DNA from: Novosphingobium sp. | GTDB lineage: Bacteria; Pseudomonadota; Alphaproteobacteria; Sphingomonadales; Sphingomonadaceae | Assembly (NCBI GenBank): GCA_024236215.1 | Contig: JACKKX010000001.1 | Location: 124,001-188,000, forward strand | Direction: 5' to 3' | Length of the DNA stretch: 64,000 nt | Part shown: positions 8,435 through 18,137 of the stretch, one piece after another | How the letters are laid out: each line of letters opens with the position of its first letter | How positions within the stretch are numbered: position 1 is the first letter of the stretch | Position numbers and translations under genes: made by a program | The notes under the pieces: model-generated | What the model was told of the DNA's origin: nothing | Seen by the model: the letters and a program-made list of their open reading frames with translations, nothing else | Databases searched by the model: none

Positions 8435-10270
8435 ATGGACACCTTTTCGCTTTCCCGCCGCCAGACCCTCGCCCTGTTGGGGGCCGGAACCGCCAGCATT
8501 GCGCTGCAGGCCTGCGCCCCCCATCCGGCAAGCGCCGCCATTTCTCCCGATGCCGAAGCCTGGCTTGACCGGCTGGCCTGGCAGCTGCTCGAAATGGCGC
8601 CTGAAGGCGCGACCTCGCTGGGGCTCGACAAGGGCGAGCACGCCGCGCTGCGCAGCCAGATGGGCGACCGCTCGCTGGCCGGGATCGCGCGCCAACGGCA
8701 ATTGCTCGAATCCGCGCTCAAGACCGCCATCGAACTGGAGGCCCAGCCCCACGATCCCGCCACCCGCACCAGCCTGGCCGTGGTGCGCAGCGCCTTTCGC
8801 ACCGGGTTCGATGGCCTGGCCCTGCCCTATGGCGATATCTCGGTGGGGGGATGGCGCAATTCGCCCTACACCGTGATCCAGAACGTCGGCGCCTATCTCG
8901 ATACGCCGCGTTTCCTCGATAGCGATCACCAGATTGGCGATGCGGCCGATGCCGAGGCCTATCTCGCCCGGCTGGCGCAGTTCCCGGCCCAGCTTGATGG
9001 AGAAACCGACCGCATCGCCAGGGCGCGCGCCATCGGGCTGGTTCCGCCCGACTTCCTGCTCGACAAGACCCTTGCCGCAATGGAGCGAACCCTGGCCGAT
9101 GCCCGCGGCGGCGGCGCCATGGTGCAATCGCTGGTCAGCCGTACCGGCTCGATCCCCGGCGATTGGGACGCGCGGGCACGGTCCATCGTTACCTCCAGCG
9201 TGGTCCCCGCGCTGGAGCGCCAGCTGGCCGAACTGCGTGCGCAGCGCGCGCTGGCCAAGCCCGAAGCCGGGCTATGGGCGCGCCCGCATGGCGCCGAATG
9301 GTATGCCTGGGGCCTGCGCGCGGCCACCACCACCAGCCACAGCCCTGACGATATTCACCGCATGGGCCATGAACAGCTGGCCCTGCTTCACGCGCGGATG
9401 GACCCGATCCTGCGTTCGCTGGGCTACACCGCCGGCACGGTGGGCGAGCGGATGACCGCGCTGGGCAAGGATCCGCGCTTCAAGTTTCCCCAGACCGATG
9501 AAGGCCGCGCCCAGATCATTGCCACGATGCAGGGCAAGATCGATTTCATCCGCACAAAGCTGCCGCTCGCGTTCCGCACGCTGGTGCGCGGCAATCTGGA
9601 GATCCGCCGCTTGCCCTTGGCCGAGGAGCCGGGCGCGCCGGGCGCCTATGGCGGGGCCGGTTCGATCGATGGTTCGATCCCCGGCAAGATCTGGCTCAAC
9701 CTTGGCGATACCGATCGCCACAGCCGCTATTCGCTGCCCACCCTGGCCTTCCACGAAGGCATTCCCGGCCACGTCTGGCAGGGCGAATATGCCAATCGGA
9801 TGCCGCTGATCCGGGCGCTGCTTTCCTTCAGCGCCTATACCGAAGGCTGGGCGCTCTATGCCGAAACGCTGGGCGACGAACTGGGCGCCTATGAAGGCGA
9901 TCCGGTCGGCCAGCTTGGCTATCTGCAATCGATCGCCTTTCGCGCCTGCCGCATGGTGGTCGATACCGGGCTCCACGCCAAGCAATGGAGCCGCGAACAG
10001 GCGGTCGAATGGTTTACCACCACCAACGGCTCGGGCCGGGCCGAAGTCGCGCCGGAAGTCGATCGCTATTGCTCGTGGCCGGGCCAGGCCTGCGGCTACA
10101 AGATGGGCCACAGCGAAATCCTCGCCCAGCGCGAGCGGGCCAAGAAAGCTCTCGGTGACAAATACGACCTACGCGATTTCGACGATGCCGTGGTCACTGG
10201 CGGCAACGTTCCGCTCGATGTGCTGGGTGAAAATGTGGGACGCTACATAGAGCAGACGCTCAAGGGTTAG
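8435..10270 (+). CDS. DUF885 family exported metallopeptidase-like protein
   Basis: 611 residues. The N-terminus has SRRQTLALLGAG followed by ALQAC, which reads both as a twin-arginine-like signal and as a lipoprotein box, so it is probably exported and may be lipid-anchored. The DUF885 domain fills the rest and carries the gluzincin-like HEGIPGH motif (His440, Glu441, His446) with TEGWALYAE downstream, the expected third-ligand helix. Family members are predicted zinc peptidases of uncertain substrate. Start ATG 8435 follows a 65-base spacer from the divergent small membrane protein. The acyltransferase gene begins five bases after the stop. Confidence 0.9.
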   Translation: MDTFSLSRRQTLALLGAGTASIALQACAPHPASAAISPDAEAWLDRLAWQLLEMAPEGATSLGLDKGEHAALRSQMGDRSLAGIARQRQLLESALKTAIELEAQPHDPATRTSLAVVRSAFRTGFDGLALPYGDISVGGWRNSPYTVIQNVGAYLDTPRFLDSDHQIGDAADAEAYLARLAQFPAQLDGETDRIARARAIGLVPPDFLLDKTLAAMERTLADARGGGAMVQSLVSRTGSIPGDWDARARSIVTSSVVPALERQLAELRAQRALAKPEAGLWARPHGAEWYAWGLRAATTTSHSPDDIHRMGHEQLALLHARMDPILRSLGYTAGTVGERMTALGKDPRFKFPQTDEGRAQIIATMQGKIDFIRTKLPLAFRTLVRGNLEIRRLPLAEEPGAPGAYGGAGSIDGSIPGKIWLNLGDTDRHSRYSLPTLAFHEGIPGHVWQGEYANRMPLIRALLSFSAYTEGWALYAETLGDELGAYEGDPVGQLGYLQSIAFRACRMVVDTGLHAKQWSREQAVEWFTTTNGSGRAEVAPEVDRYCSWPGQACGYKMGHSEILAQRERAKKALGDKYDLRDFDDAVVTGGNVPLDVLGENVGRYIEQTLKG

Positions 10271-10275
10271 GCGGC

Positions 10276-12180
10276 ATGAGTGGCGGCGGCGAAGCGGGCT
10301 ACCGGCCCGAAATCGACGGGCTGCGGGCGCTTGCCGTCATCCCGATTGTCCTGTTCCACATCGGCTTTCCCGGCCTTGACGGCGGCTTCGTCGGGGTCGA
10401 CATCTTCTTCGTTATATCCGGTTTTCTGATCACGGGCATTCTTGCCCGCGAGCTGGCGGACGGGCGGTTTTCCTTGGCGCGCTTCTACGAGCGGCGGGTG
10501 CGGCGCATCCTGCCCGCACTGTTCGCAACAGTGGCAGCGACGGGCATTGCCGCCTGGTTGCTGTTCCTGCCCGAAGACCTGTCGCAGTTTGGCAAGAGCG
10601 CGATTGCGACACTCGCCTTCGTCTGCAACTTCCTGTTTGCGCGACAGGTTGACTACTTCGCAGCGCCAGCGCTGTTCAAGCCGCTGCTGCACTGTTGGTC
10701 ACTGGCGGTAGAGGAGCAGTTCTACCTGTTCTTCCCGCCGTTGCTGGCCTTGCTCTGGCCGCTCGGGCGGCGGCGGACGATTGCCGTGCTGGTGGTGATT
10801 GCCGCTCTGTCATTGGCTCTGGCGCAAATCTGGCTCGATGGGACGCCGCAGCGTGCTTTCTTCTGGTCTCCGGCGCGGGCCTGGGAATTGCTGGCCGGGT
10901 CGCTTCTCGCTCTTGGCGCGGTGCCCCAGGTGCGCGGCGCCTTCGCGCGTCAGGCGCTTGCCGCGCTGGGACTGGCCATGATCGCCGGCAGCGTGATGCT
11001 GCTCGACGAGACCATGCCCTTTCCCGGCCTTGCCGCTATCCCGCCGGTGCTGGGCAGCGCGCTGATCCTGCACTGCGCTCCGGGTACTCTGGGCGGGCGC
11101 CTGCTTCAGCTCCGGCCGCTGCGTTTCATCGGCTGGATCTCCTACAGTCTCTATCTGTGGCACTGGCCGGTGGTGGTGTTCCTCAACTACCGCCTCGGCC
11201 CGCTTGGCCTTGCCGCCAAGCTCGCGGCGCTTGCGCTTTGCCTGATCCTCGCCGCCGCAAGTTGGCGCTGGATCGAAGAACCCGCCCGGCGCGGCGCGAA
11301 TCTGGGTGGCTGGCGGGCGGCTGGCTTTGCCGCTGGCGGAAGCGCGGCACTTGCCGCACTGGGCGCGATTCTCGTGATCGGCCAGGGCTTTCCCGGGCGC
11401 CTCTCCCCCGAGGTTCGCAGACTTGCCGCAGCGGTGGACGATTTCAGTCCGCGTCGGCAGGAATGCCACGCCAGCGCCGGCCATCCGATTCCGCCCCAGC
11501 AAGCATGCCGCTACGGCTCTGACGCGCCTCCCGATGCCGCGCTATGGGCCGACAGCAGCGGGGTTGAGCCTATGGTTGGGCTGGGCGAAGAAGCCACGCG
11601 GCGGGGCCGCTCGATCCTTCACTTCACGCATTCGGCCTGCTCGCCCGCAGCGCAAGCGCTGCCCCATGCCAGCCCGGAATGCAACGCGTTCAACCTGGCG
11701 ACCCTGGCCTGGCTGTCCCGTCCCCAGGCTCCAAAGATCGTTATCCTCTCTGCCGCTGCGGACAGCCCGCAATACCGGGCCGATCCGGCCTTTCAGGCGG
11801 GGCTGCTCGATGCTGCCGAGGCATTGCGGCGGGTCGGCAAACGGGTAATTCTGATCGGGCCGGTGCCAAGCTATCCCAGCGACGTACCACGCCGCGTGGC
11901 GCTTGCCTGGCAGAGCCAGCCGGGGATCATTGCGCAAGGCGTTCCGACCGCCGAATTCCTGAGCCGGAACCGAGCCGTGCTGGCAAGCCTGGCACGTGCC
12001 CGCGGCAACGGCTTCGCAGTATTTCTGCCGCACGAGCAGCTGTGCCGCGAGCGCTGCGATCTCGTTCGCGGCGGCAAGGTGCTTTATTTCGACGATCACC
12101 ACCTCTCCGTGGCCGGGGGGCGGATAATTGCCGCGCCGCTCGCCCAGTTGGTCTGGCAAGCGCTTGTATTGTCACATTGA
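10276..12180 (+). CDS. acyltransferase 3 / SGNH fusion, OafA-type O-acetyltransferase
   Basis: 634-residue integral membrane protein. The first ~370 residues form the acyltransferase-3 domain: RPEIDGLRALAVIPIVLFH with the essential His, GGFVGVDIFFVISGFLIT, and FYERRVRRILPALF, with about ten membrane helices. The C-terminal ~250 residues form a periplasmic SGNH-like domain. Such proteins acetylate O-antigen, peptidoglycan or exopolysaccharide. Block I, normally GDSH or ADSH, here reads ADSS (catalytic Ser427 kept, His replaced by Ser428), while the terminal DDHHLS (Asp606-His609) is intact. No glycan synthesis genes lie nearby. The coding sequence is slightly lower in GC than its neighbours. 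Confidence 0.9.
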   Translation: MSGGGEAGYRPEIDGLRALAVIPIVLFHIGFPGLDGGFVGVDIFFVISGFLITGILARELADGRFSLARFYERRVRRILPALFATVAATGIAAWLLFLPEDLSQFGKSAIATLAFVCNFLFARQVDYFAAPALFKPLLHCWSLAVEEQFYLFFPPLLALLWPLGRRRTIAVLVVIAALSLALAQIWLDGTPQRAFFWSPARAWELLAGSLLALGAVPQVRGAFARQALAALGLAMIAGSVMLLDETMPFPGLAAIPPVLGSALILHCAPGTLGGRLLQLRPLRFIGWISYSLYLWHWPVVVFLNYRLGPLGLAAKLAALALCLILAAASWRWIEEPARRGANLGGWRAAGFAAGGSAALAALGAILVIGQGFPGRLSPEVRRLAAAVDDFSPRRQECHASAGHPIPPQQACRYGSDAPPDAALWADSSGVEPMVGLGEEATRRGRSILHFTHSACSPAAQALPHASPECNAFNLATLAWLSRPQAPKIVILSAAADSPQYRADPAFQAGLLDAAEALRRVGKRVILIGPVPSYPSDVPRRVALAWQSQPGIIAQGVPTAEFLSRNRAVLASLARARGNGFAVFLPHEQLCRERCDLVRGGKVLYFDDHHLSVAGGRIIAAPLAQLVWQALVLSH

Positions 12181-12254
12181 AAGGCTAGGCTGAGCGTTGC
12201 AGGGGACGCGGCGCTTCAATCCCGACTCGCCGCCGTTGCAAGGAGTCGCATGCC

Positions 12255-12632
12255 ATGTCCATTTTCTCGAAGATCAAGGATGCCATCTTTGGCCACAAGG
12301 CCGAAGCTGCCACCCTCGCGCCCGAAGCCGCGCCGGCCGCGCCGGTCGCACCCGCCGCTGTCGAAGCGCCTGCCGCGATCAGCGAAGTCGATGTCGAAGC
12401 CAGTCTTTCCGCCATGCCGGGCGCCAGCGGTCTGAATTGGCAAAGCTCGATCGTCGATCTGATGAAGCTGGTCGGGATCGATTCGAGCTATGAAAACCGC
12501 AAGGACCTGGCGCACGAGCTGGGCAATGCCGGTTATTCCGGTTCGGCTGAAGACAATATCGCCCTGCACAAGGCCGTGATGCAGGCGCTCGCCGCCAATG
12601 GCGGCAAGGTTCCAGCGAGCATGCTCGACTGA
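12255..12632 (+). CDS. DUF3597 domain protein
   Basis: 125 residues: a conserved N-terminus MSIFSKIKDAIFGHK, an Ala/Pro linker (about residues 16-47), and a compact helical C-terminal domain with DVEASLSAM, SIVDLMKLVGIDSS, RKDLAHELG and LHKAVMQALAANGGKVP. This architecture matches DUF3597, a family of small cytoplasmic proteins, some related to LysM-containing E. coli YgaU-like proteins but without LysM here. Function is unknown. GCAAGGAG lies a suitable distance before ATG 12255. Confidence 0.88.
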   Translation: MSIFSKIKDAIFGHKAEAATLAPEAAPAAPVAPAAVEAPAAISEVDVEASLSAMPGASGLNWQSSIVDLMKLVGIDSSYENRKDLAHELGNAGYSGSAEDNIALHKAVMQALAANGGKVPASMLD

Positions 12633-12691
12633 GGACGATAGCACAGCATGTCACAGGGCCGTCGCGGCTATTCGCGGCGGCCCTTTTGCAT

Positions 12692-13069
12692 TCAGACGGG
12701 GCCTCGGCGAAGCCACCACCAGACCAGTGGCGGAATTATCAGTTCGAGTCCGCCGAGGAACACAAACAAGGGTATCGGCATACCGACAGCCAGGATCGAG
12801 ACGATCCGCGCCACGCCGCCGACGAAGAAGGTTGCCTGCATGGCAAGCACCAAACCGCTTCGATTAGCCAGATCGCGCGCCGCCCAGACATGGGCCAGGC
12901 CAAAGCCCAGTAACAGCGTGGCGTAGAACCTGTCTTCGCTGTCCATCGTGGCGTTGACCGGCACCGATCCGGGGATCGATGCCGGTCCAAAAGCAATATG
13001 TACCAACGCAATCGCGGCGCAGACCATCCCGAAGGTGGTCAGAAACCAGGCCAGATAGCGTTGGCTCAA
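12692..13069 (-). CDS. DUF4345-like membrane protein
   Basis: 125 residues with four predicted membrane helices (near residues 5-27, 46-62, 73-95 and 100-118), the third containing FVGGVARIVSIL, a signature of DUF4345-like proteins. The most plausible start is TTG at 13069, because the first helix begins immediately after it and the next Met cuts into that helix. It begins three bases after the stop of the DUF937-like gene, so the two are probably co-transcribed. Function unknown. Confidence 0.75.
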   Translation of the reverse strand: MSQRYLAWFLTTFGMVCAAIALVHIAFGPASIPGSVPVNATMDSEDRFYATLLLGFGLAHVWAARDLANRSGLVLAMQATFFVGGVARIVSILAVGMPIPLFVFLGGLELIIPPLVWWWLRRGPV

Positions 13070-13071
13070 GC

Positions 13072-13431
13072 TCAGCTCTTGCCGAACAGCCCCGAGGCCA
13101 TTCCGGCAATATCGTTGAGCGGATTGCCATCGCCGTCGCGGTCCAGCATGCCCAGCAGGCTGCCGGCCTGGGGGTGATCCTTGATCAGGCTCGAAAGCTG
13201 GCCTAGCCCGCCCTCACCGCCAAGCTGGCTGACGATCGAGCCGAGAATGCCGCTGTCGATACCGGTCGCGGCGGAAGCGGTTTCCACCGTGTCGCCCGAT
13301 TCGGGGTGCGCCTTGCCCAGCGCGGTCACCGCCATTTCGGCCATCGCGGGATCGATTCCCACCTGTTTGGCGATCGCCGCGATATCAAGATTACCGCCAA
13401 CCTGGCCAAGAATTCCGTCAAGCAAACCCAT
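13072..13431 (-). CDS. DUF937 (YidB-like) protein
   Basis: 119 residues, Gly/Leu-rich with MGLLDGILGQVGG at the N-terminus and repeated short helical units (IAKQVGIDPAMAEMAVTALG, ATGIDSGILGSIVSQLGG) as in DUF937/YidB proteins. Near the end DRDGDGNPLNDI looks like a calcium-binding EF-hand-type loop, common in this family. Cytoplasmic, function unknown. ATG 13431 was chosen because upstream in-frame residues are Cys/Arg-rich and unlike the family. Confidence 0.75.
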   Translation of the reverse strand: MGLLDGILGQVGGNLDIAAIAKQVGIDPAMAEMAVTALGKAHPESGDTVETASAATGIDSGILGSIVSQLGGEGGLGQLSSLIKDHPQAGSLLGMLDRDGDGNPLNDIAGMASGLFGKS

Positions 13432-13490
13432 CGTGCGACTCCCTTGCAAACGATCCTGCCAGCATGCGCGCAAACGGTTGCAGGATAAAG

Positions 13491-13931
13491 TCAAATCGGG
13501 TCCCGGTCAGGATCGACCCAGCCCCGGCGCGCGGCGAGCGAAAACAGCACTTCGGGTGAGTAGAACCTGAACGGCCAGTCGCGCGGGGCGATCTCGCTGG
13601 CCAGCAGCGCGTTGATCTTGGCCAGCAACCCCCCGGCATCGCAGGCTTCGAGGAACCGCCGCACGCCGATGACATAGAGCTGGGTCAGCGTTTCATGGTA
13701 GCCGCCGGTGTCGGTATTGGCGGTGCCCACGGCAAGGTTGTAGGCGCGGATGATCCCCGGCAGATCGCGCTCGGGGACGATATCGGGACGCTCGAGGATC
13801 AGCCAGGCGCAGGCTGCGAGGTGCGCCTCGTGGGTCCACTCTGGCTTGGGCAGGCTGCGCGCGACAAGGCCTTCGCCGATGCGGCGCACTTCGGCTTCGC
13901 TGGAATAGAAACGGATCGGATGGTCGGTCAT
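13491..13931 (-). CDS. conserved hypothetical protein
   Basis: 146 residues, soluble, no signal peptide or membrane segment. Recognisable conserved blocks are PEWTHEAHLAACAWLI, IRAYNLAVG followed by GYHETLTQLYV, and a C-terminal FYSPEVLFSLAARRGWVDPDR. His, Glu and Asn residues in the first two blocks could bind a metal, but I do not recognise a characterised family. A GAATTCTC-containing spacer precedes ATG 13931. The stop is 59 bases before the start of the DUF937-like gene, so the three minus-strand genes here may form one operon. Confidence 0.7.
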   Translation of the reverse strand: MTDHPIRFYSSEAEVRRIGEGLVARSLPKPEWTHEAHLAACAWLILERPDIVPERDLPGIIRAYNLAVGTANTDTGGYHETLTQLYVIGVRRFLEACDAGGLLAKINALLASEIAPRDWPFRFYSPEVLFSLAARRGWVDPDRDPI

Positions 13932-13984
13932 GGGAATTCTCTCTTCTGGGTCCTGGGTGGCCCCGAGAGAATTCCCGGGACCGG

Positions 13985-15634
13985 TCAGGCGGCCTTTGGC
14001 GCCGCCTCTAGCACGCCTTGATCGACGTGGTCGGCGAATTGGGCGAAGTTTTGAACGAACTTGCCGACCAGCTCGCGCGCGGTTTGATCGTATTGTTGCG
14101 GATCGGCCCAGGCACCGCGCGGATCGAGCAGCTTGCTGTCGACCCCGGGGACGCTCACCGGCACTTCAAAGCCGAAGTTCACATCCCTGACGAACTCGGC
14201 ATCGTTGAGGCTGCCGTCGAGCGCGGCGTTGAGCAGCGCGCGGGTGGCCTTGATCGGCATCCGCTTGATGCCCGGATCGGTCGCCTTGCCGCCCGACCAG
14301 CCGGTGTTGACCAGCCAGCACTGCGCCCCGCCCTCGGCAATCCGCTTCTTGAGCAGATTGCCATAGACGCTGGGATGGCGCGGCATGAAGGCGGCGCCAA
14401 AGCAGGTGCTGAAAGTAGCCTCGGGTTCGGTCACGCCGATCTCGGTCCCGGCGACCTTGGCGGTGTAGCCCGAGAGGAAGTGATACATCGCCTGATCGGG
14501 GGTCAGCCGCGCAATCGGCGGGAGAACCCCAAAGGCATCGGCGGTCAGGAAGATGATGTTGGACGGCGGCGGACCGAGGTTCTTCTCGCTGGTGTTGGGA
14601 ATGAATTCGATCGGATAGGCGCCGCGGGTGTTCTCGGTCTTGCTGGCATCGGTGAAATCGAGCTCGCGCGTTTCCGGGTCCATCGCCACGTTCTCGAGGA
14701 TCGTGCCGAACATCTTGGTGGTTGCGTAAATCTCGGGCTCGCCTTCGGCCGAGAGGTTGATCATCTTGGCGTAGCAGCCGCCCTCGAAGTTGAACACCGC
14801 AGTGTCCGACCAGCCGTGCTCGTCGTCACCGATCAGGGTGCGGCTGGCATCGGCCGAAAGCGTGGTCTTGCCGGTTCCCGACAGGCCGAAAAAGATCGCG
14901 CTCTTGCCGTCGGCGCCGATGTTGGCGCTGCAGTGCATCGGCATCACCCCCTGCGCGGGCAGCAGGTAGTTGAGCAGGCCGAAAACGCCCTTCTTCATCT
15001 CGCCCGAATATTCGGTGTTGCCGATCAGGATCAGCTTCTCGGTGAAATTGACCGCGATCACAGTGTCGCTGCGGCAACCGTGACGCTCGGGATCGGCCTT
15101 GAAGGCGGGCAGGTTGAGAATGGTGTATTCGGGCACAAAGGCGGCCAGTTCCTCGGCCGTCGGGCGCACCAGAAGCGTGCGCACGAACAGGCTGTGCCAG
15201 GCGAGCTGGGTGACGACCCGCACGTTGACGCGGTATTCTGCCTGGCTGCCACCGAACAGATCGGCGACGAACAGCTCGTCCCGGTCCTTCAGCGCGGCGA
15301 GAAAATCCGCCTTCAGGTTGGCCCAGTGCTGGGGCGCCATCGGCTGGTTGATCGCACCCCAGTTGATCGAATCTTCGGTCGTCGCGTCGCGCACCACGAA
15401 CTTGTCCTTGACGCTGCGCCCGGTGAACCGGCCGGTGTCGACCAGAAGCGCCCCATCGCGGGTCAGGCGGCCCTCCCCGCGCTGCAACGCATGCTCGACC
15501 AGCGGCGCGGTGCCGAGGTTGGCGAACACCTTTGCCGAGGTGGCAATGCCCTGCTTGTCGAGCGGATAGGAAAGCGAACCGGTCAAAACGATCTCCGTGG
15601 TCGGTTGGGCGGCATCCGCCGCCAGGCTTTGCAT
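13985..15634 (-). CDS. pckA: phosphoenolpyruvate carboxykinase (ATP)
   Basis: 549-residue gluconeogenic enzyme that converts oxaloacetate and ATP to PEP and CO2. Seen directly: the [13 protein letters not shown] block, the P-loop [11 protein letters not shown] starting at Gly250, the kinase-2 metal site [10 protein letters not shown], the [14 protein letters not shown] block, and [10 protein letters not shown] near the C-terminus. I chose ATG 15634 because the next two upstream ATG/GTG candidates add poorly conserved residues; a 14-base palindrome overlaps this start. It is divergent from chvI, an arrangement also seen in rhizobia, where ChvI and pckA are neighbours. Expression is likely carbon-source dependent, but the sequence alone does not show how. 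Confidence 0.97.
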   Translation of the reverse strand: MQSLAADAAQPTTEIVLTGSLSYPLDKQGIATSAKVFANLGTAPLVEHALQRGEGRLTRDGALLVDTGRFTGRSVKDKFVVRDATTEDSINWGAINQPMAPQHWANLKADFLAALKDRDELFVADLFGGSQAEYRVNVRVVTQLAWHSLFVRTLLVRPTAEELAAFVPEYTILNLPAFKADPERHGCRSDTVIAVNFTEKLILIGNTEYSGEMKKGVFGLLNYLLPAQGVMPMHCSANIGADGKSAIFFGLSGTGKTTLSADASRTLIGDDEHGWSDTAVFNFEGGCYAKMINLSAEGEPEIYATTKMFGTILENVAMDPETRELDFTDASKTENTRGAYPIEFIPNTSEKNLGPPPSNIIFLTADAFGVLPPIARLTPDQAMYHFLSGYTAKVAGTEIGVTEPEATFSTCFGAAFMPRHPSVYGNLLKKRIAEGGAQCWLVNTGWSGGKATDPGIKRMPIKATRALLNAALDGSLNDAEFVRDVNFGFEVPVSVPGVDSKLLDPRGAWADPQQYDQTARELVGKFVQNFAQFADHVDQGVLEAAPKAA

Positions 15635-15643
15635 AGGTATGCA
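15630..15643. promoter_or_regulatory. palindrome overlapping the pckA start codon
   Basis: TGCATA-GG-TATGCA is a perfect 6-bp dyad with a two-base spacer, and includes the pckA ATG (15634-15632). It could be an operator or chance. If the true start is the upstream ATG near 15664, it lies inside coding sequence. Confidence 0.25.
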
Positions 15644-15820
15644 GATCAGAGTCGAGGCGCGCATAGTCGAGCCGGACCGATCCGTCAAATTGACCTGTGG
15701 ATCAGGCAAAGATTTGCGTAATCAGGGGCTTAACCCGAGCGTTAAGAGCCGCGATTGCATGCCCCGGCAAGAATGGCTAACCCCTTGAGCCGCAACCCGA
15801 TAACCCAACAGAAAACGGCA

Positions 15821-16570
15821 ATGGCCCAAGCCAGCCCCACCCCTGCTCCCGATGCCGCACCGCCGCGGACGATTGCGCTGGTCGACGACGATCGCAACAT
15901 CCTGACCAGCGTCTCGATCGGGCTCCAGGCAGAGGGATTCGCCACGCGGGTCTATTCGGACGGCGCGAGCGCGCTCAAGGCGCTGCTCGAGAATCCGCCC
16001 GACCTTGCGGTGTTCGACATCAAGATGCCGCGCATGGACGGGCTTGAGCTGCTGCAGAAGCTGCGCGAGCAATCGGCGCTTCCGGTGATCTTCCTGACCA
16101 GCAAGGACGAGGAGCCCGACGAGGCGCTGGGGCTGGCGCTGGGTGCCGATGACTATATCACCAAACCCTTCAGCCAGCGGCTGCTGGTCGCCCGGATCCG
16201 TGCGATCCTGCGCCGCGCCGAGCTGGTCCGCGACGAAGCCGAGGCCGCACCCGACGAACCGAAATCCGATCCGATCAGGCGGGGCCGTCTGGTGATGGAT
16301 CCACCGCGCCACCAGGTCAGCTGGGACGGGCGAGCGGTTTCGCTTACCGTCACCGAATTTCTGATCCTAGAGGCGCTGGCGCTTCGCCCGGGCGTGATCA
16401 AGAGCCGCAACCAGCTGATGGACGCAGCCTATAGCGACGACATCTTCGTCGATGACCGCACGATCGACAGCCACATCAAGCGGCTACGGCGCAAGTTCCG
16501 CGCGGTGGACCCCGGCTTTTCGGGCATCGAAACCCTTTACGGCGCAGGCTATTCGTTCGCCGATGGCTGA
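15821..16570 (+). CDS. chvI: two-component response regulator, ChvI type
   Basis: 249-residue OmpR/PhoB-family DNA-binding regulator. The receiver domain begins [24 protein letters not shown], with acidic pocket Asp22-24, phosphoacceptor Asp66 in [10 protein letters not shown], and a conserved KPF lysine in DDYITKPFS. The winged-helix output domain contains [14 protein letters not shown] and the recognition helix [24 protein letters not shown] is characteristic of ChvI. In rhizobia this regulator answers acid and envelope stress; that role is inferred here. ATG 15821 is taken as start, with an in-frame ATG at 15773 as alternative. Its stop overlaps the kinase start (ATGGCTGA). Confidence 0.93.
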   Translation: MAQASPTPAPDAAPPRTIALVDDDRNILTSVSIGLQAEGFATRVYSDGASALKALLENPPDLAVFDIKMPRMDGLELLQKLREQSALPVIFLTSKDEEPDEALGLALGADDYITKPFSQRLLVARIRAILRRAELVRDEAEAAPDEPKSDPIRRGRLVMDPPRHQVSWDGRAVSLTVTEFLILEALALRPGVIKSRNQLMDAAYSDDIFVDDRTIDSHIKRLRRKFRAVDPGFSGIETLYGAGYSFADG

Positions 16571-18137
16571 CCCCGAGACAACGACGGGAAAGGCGCGCGC
16601 ACGGCTGTTCAGCTGGCGGCGGCCTTCGCTGACCGTGCGCATCCTGGTGCTCAACGTGATCGCGCTGGGGCTGATGGCGGGAAGCATGTTCTACCTCGAT
16701 TCCTACCGCAACCAGCTTTTGAACGAACGCTTCCGCCTGGCCCGCGGCGAGGCCGAAATCGCTGCCGATGGCCTGGCCGAAACCCCGATCGCCGGACGCG
16801 CTGCCCTGCTTCAGCGGATCGGCACCGAACAGAAATTACGCCTGCGATTGTACGATTCCAGGGGTCAGCTCGCTGCTGACAGCTTTGCGCTTGGCCCGCC
16901 TTCGTTCGTCTTCATCGATCCCGCTAGCGAACCCTGGTATCAGCAGGCGGCACGGATCCTCGATCGCGGAATGAACTGGATCCTGGGAACGGCACCGATC
17001 CCCTCTTATCGCGATCCCCCGCGTGAGGAAATTGCCGCCTGGCCTGAACTTGGCGCCGCGCTTGCCACCGGCAGCACCGTGGTGGCGCAGCGCGCGGCAC
17101 CCGATGAGACCCCGGTGATCAACGCCGCCACCCCGGTTGGCGTGCGCGGCGAGATGCTGCTTGCCACCCGAAACGCCACCGACATCACCCAATCGGTACG
17201 CGACGCGCGCCAGACGCTGGCGATCGTGCTGGCGGTGACGCTGTTGATCTCGATCCAGCTTTCGCTGTTCCTCGCCCGGACGATCGTTCAGCCGCTGCGC
17301 ACACTGGTACGCGCCGCGATCCGGGTGCGATCCGGGCGCGAGCGCGAAGTGGTGGTTCCCCGCCTGCCCGAGCGCGGGGATGAGATCGGGCTGCTCGCGC
17401 GGGCTATTTCCGACATGACCACTGCGCTGCGGCAAAAGATCGACTCGGTTGAGACCTTCGCCGCCGATGTCGCGCACGAGATCAAGAACCCGCTCGCATC
17501 CTTGCGCAGCGCGCTTGAATCGCTGGGCAAGATCGAGGATCCGCAATTGCGCAGCGAACTGCGTGCGATCGCCGCGCACGATGTCCAGCGCATCGACCGG
17601 CTGGTTACCGAAATCGCCGAAGCCAGCCGCATCGACGCCGAGCTGAGCCGCACCCAGTTCGTGCCGGTCGATCTGCTGGGCCTGGCTCGGGCCCTGATCG
17701 CCGCGCGTGACGAACGCGGCGCGAATGGCGATTGCCGGGTGCGGATCACCGCGCCGAACGCGGGTCCGCTTGAGGTTCCCGGCGATGCTGCGCGGCTCGA
17801 ACGGGTGATCGAGAACCTGCTCGACAATGCGATCTCATTCTCCCCCCCTGGCAGCGCAGTTACCGTGGAATTGGCTCGACTGGACGAGCGGATCGAACTT
17901 TGCGTGAGCGATGAAGGCCCCGGAATCCCCGCCGAGGCCCGCGAGCAGGTGTTTGAGCGCTTCCATTCGCTGCGCCCGCCCAGCGAGGAATTTGGCAGCC
18001 ATTCGGGGCTCGGGCTGGCGATTGCCCGGACCATCGCCGAAGCGCACGAAGGAACGCTGAGCGCGCGAGACCGCTCCGACGGCAAGCCTGGCGCGTGTCT
18101 TGTCCTGGACCTCCCCGCCAGCGAGGTTGACGCGTGA
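16563..18137 (+). CDS. chvG: sensor histidine kinase, ChvG/ExoS type
   Basis: 524 residues. The first membrane helix (about residues 25-45) and the second (about 220-240) enclose a periplasmic sensor domain of ~170 residues. A HAMP linker follows, then the DHp domain with phosphoacceptor His305 in [17 protein letters not shown], and an HATPase domain with N-box [23 protein letters not shown] and GLGLAI. Partner of the upstream ChvI. In relatives a periplasmic inhibitor (ExoR) controls the kinase; no exoR gene is visible here. The gene ends in a GTGA overlap with hprK, linking envelope sensing to the phosphotransferase genes. Confidence 0.93.
   Translation: MADPETTTGKARARLFSWRRPSLTVRILVLNVIALGLMAGSMFYLDSYRNQLLNERFRLARGEAEIAADGLAETPIAGRAALLQRIGTEQKLRLRLYDSRGQLAADSFALGPPSFVFIDPASEPWYQQAARILDRGMNWILGTAPIPSYRDPPREEIAAWPELGAALATGSTVVAQRAAPDETPVINAATPVGVRGEMLLATRNATDITQSVRDARQTLAIVLAVTLLISIQLSLFLARTIVQPLRTLVRAAIRVRSGREREVVVPRLPERGDEIGLLARAISDMTTALRQKIDSVETFAADVAHEIKNPLASLRSALESLGKIEDPQLRSELRAIAAHDVQRIDRLVTEIAEASRIDAELSRTQFVPVDLLGLARALIAARDERGANGDCRVRITAPNAGPLEVPGDAARLERVIENLLDNAISFSPPGSAVTVELARLDERIELCVSDEGPGIPAEAREQVFERFHSLRPPSEEFGSHSGLGLAIARTIAEAHEGTLSARDRSDGKPGACLVLDLPASEVDA

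Noticed and set aside
14018-15721. 567-codon open frame antisense to pckA
   Set aside because: The opposite strand has full PEP carboxykinase motifs; this frame is rich in Gly, Arg and His with no domain.
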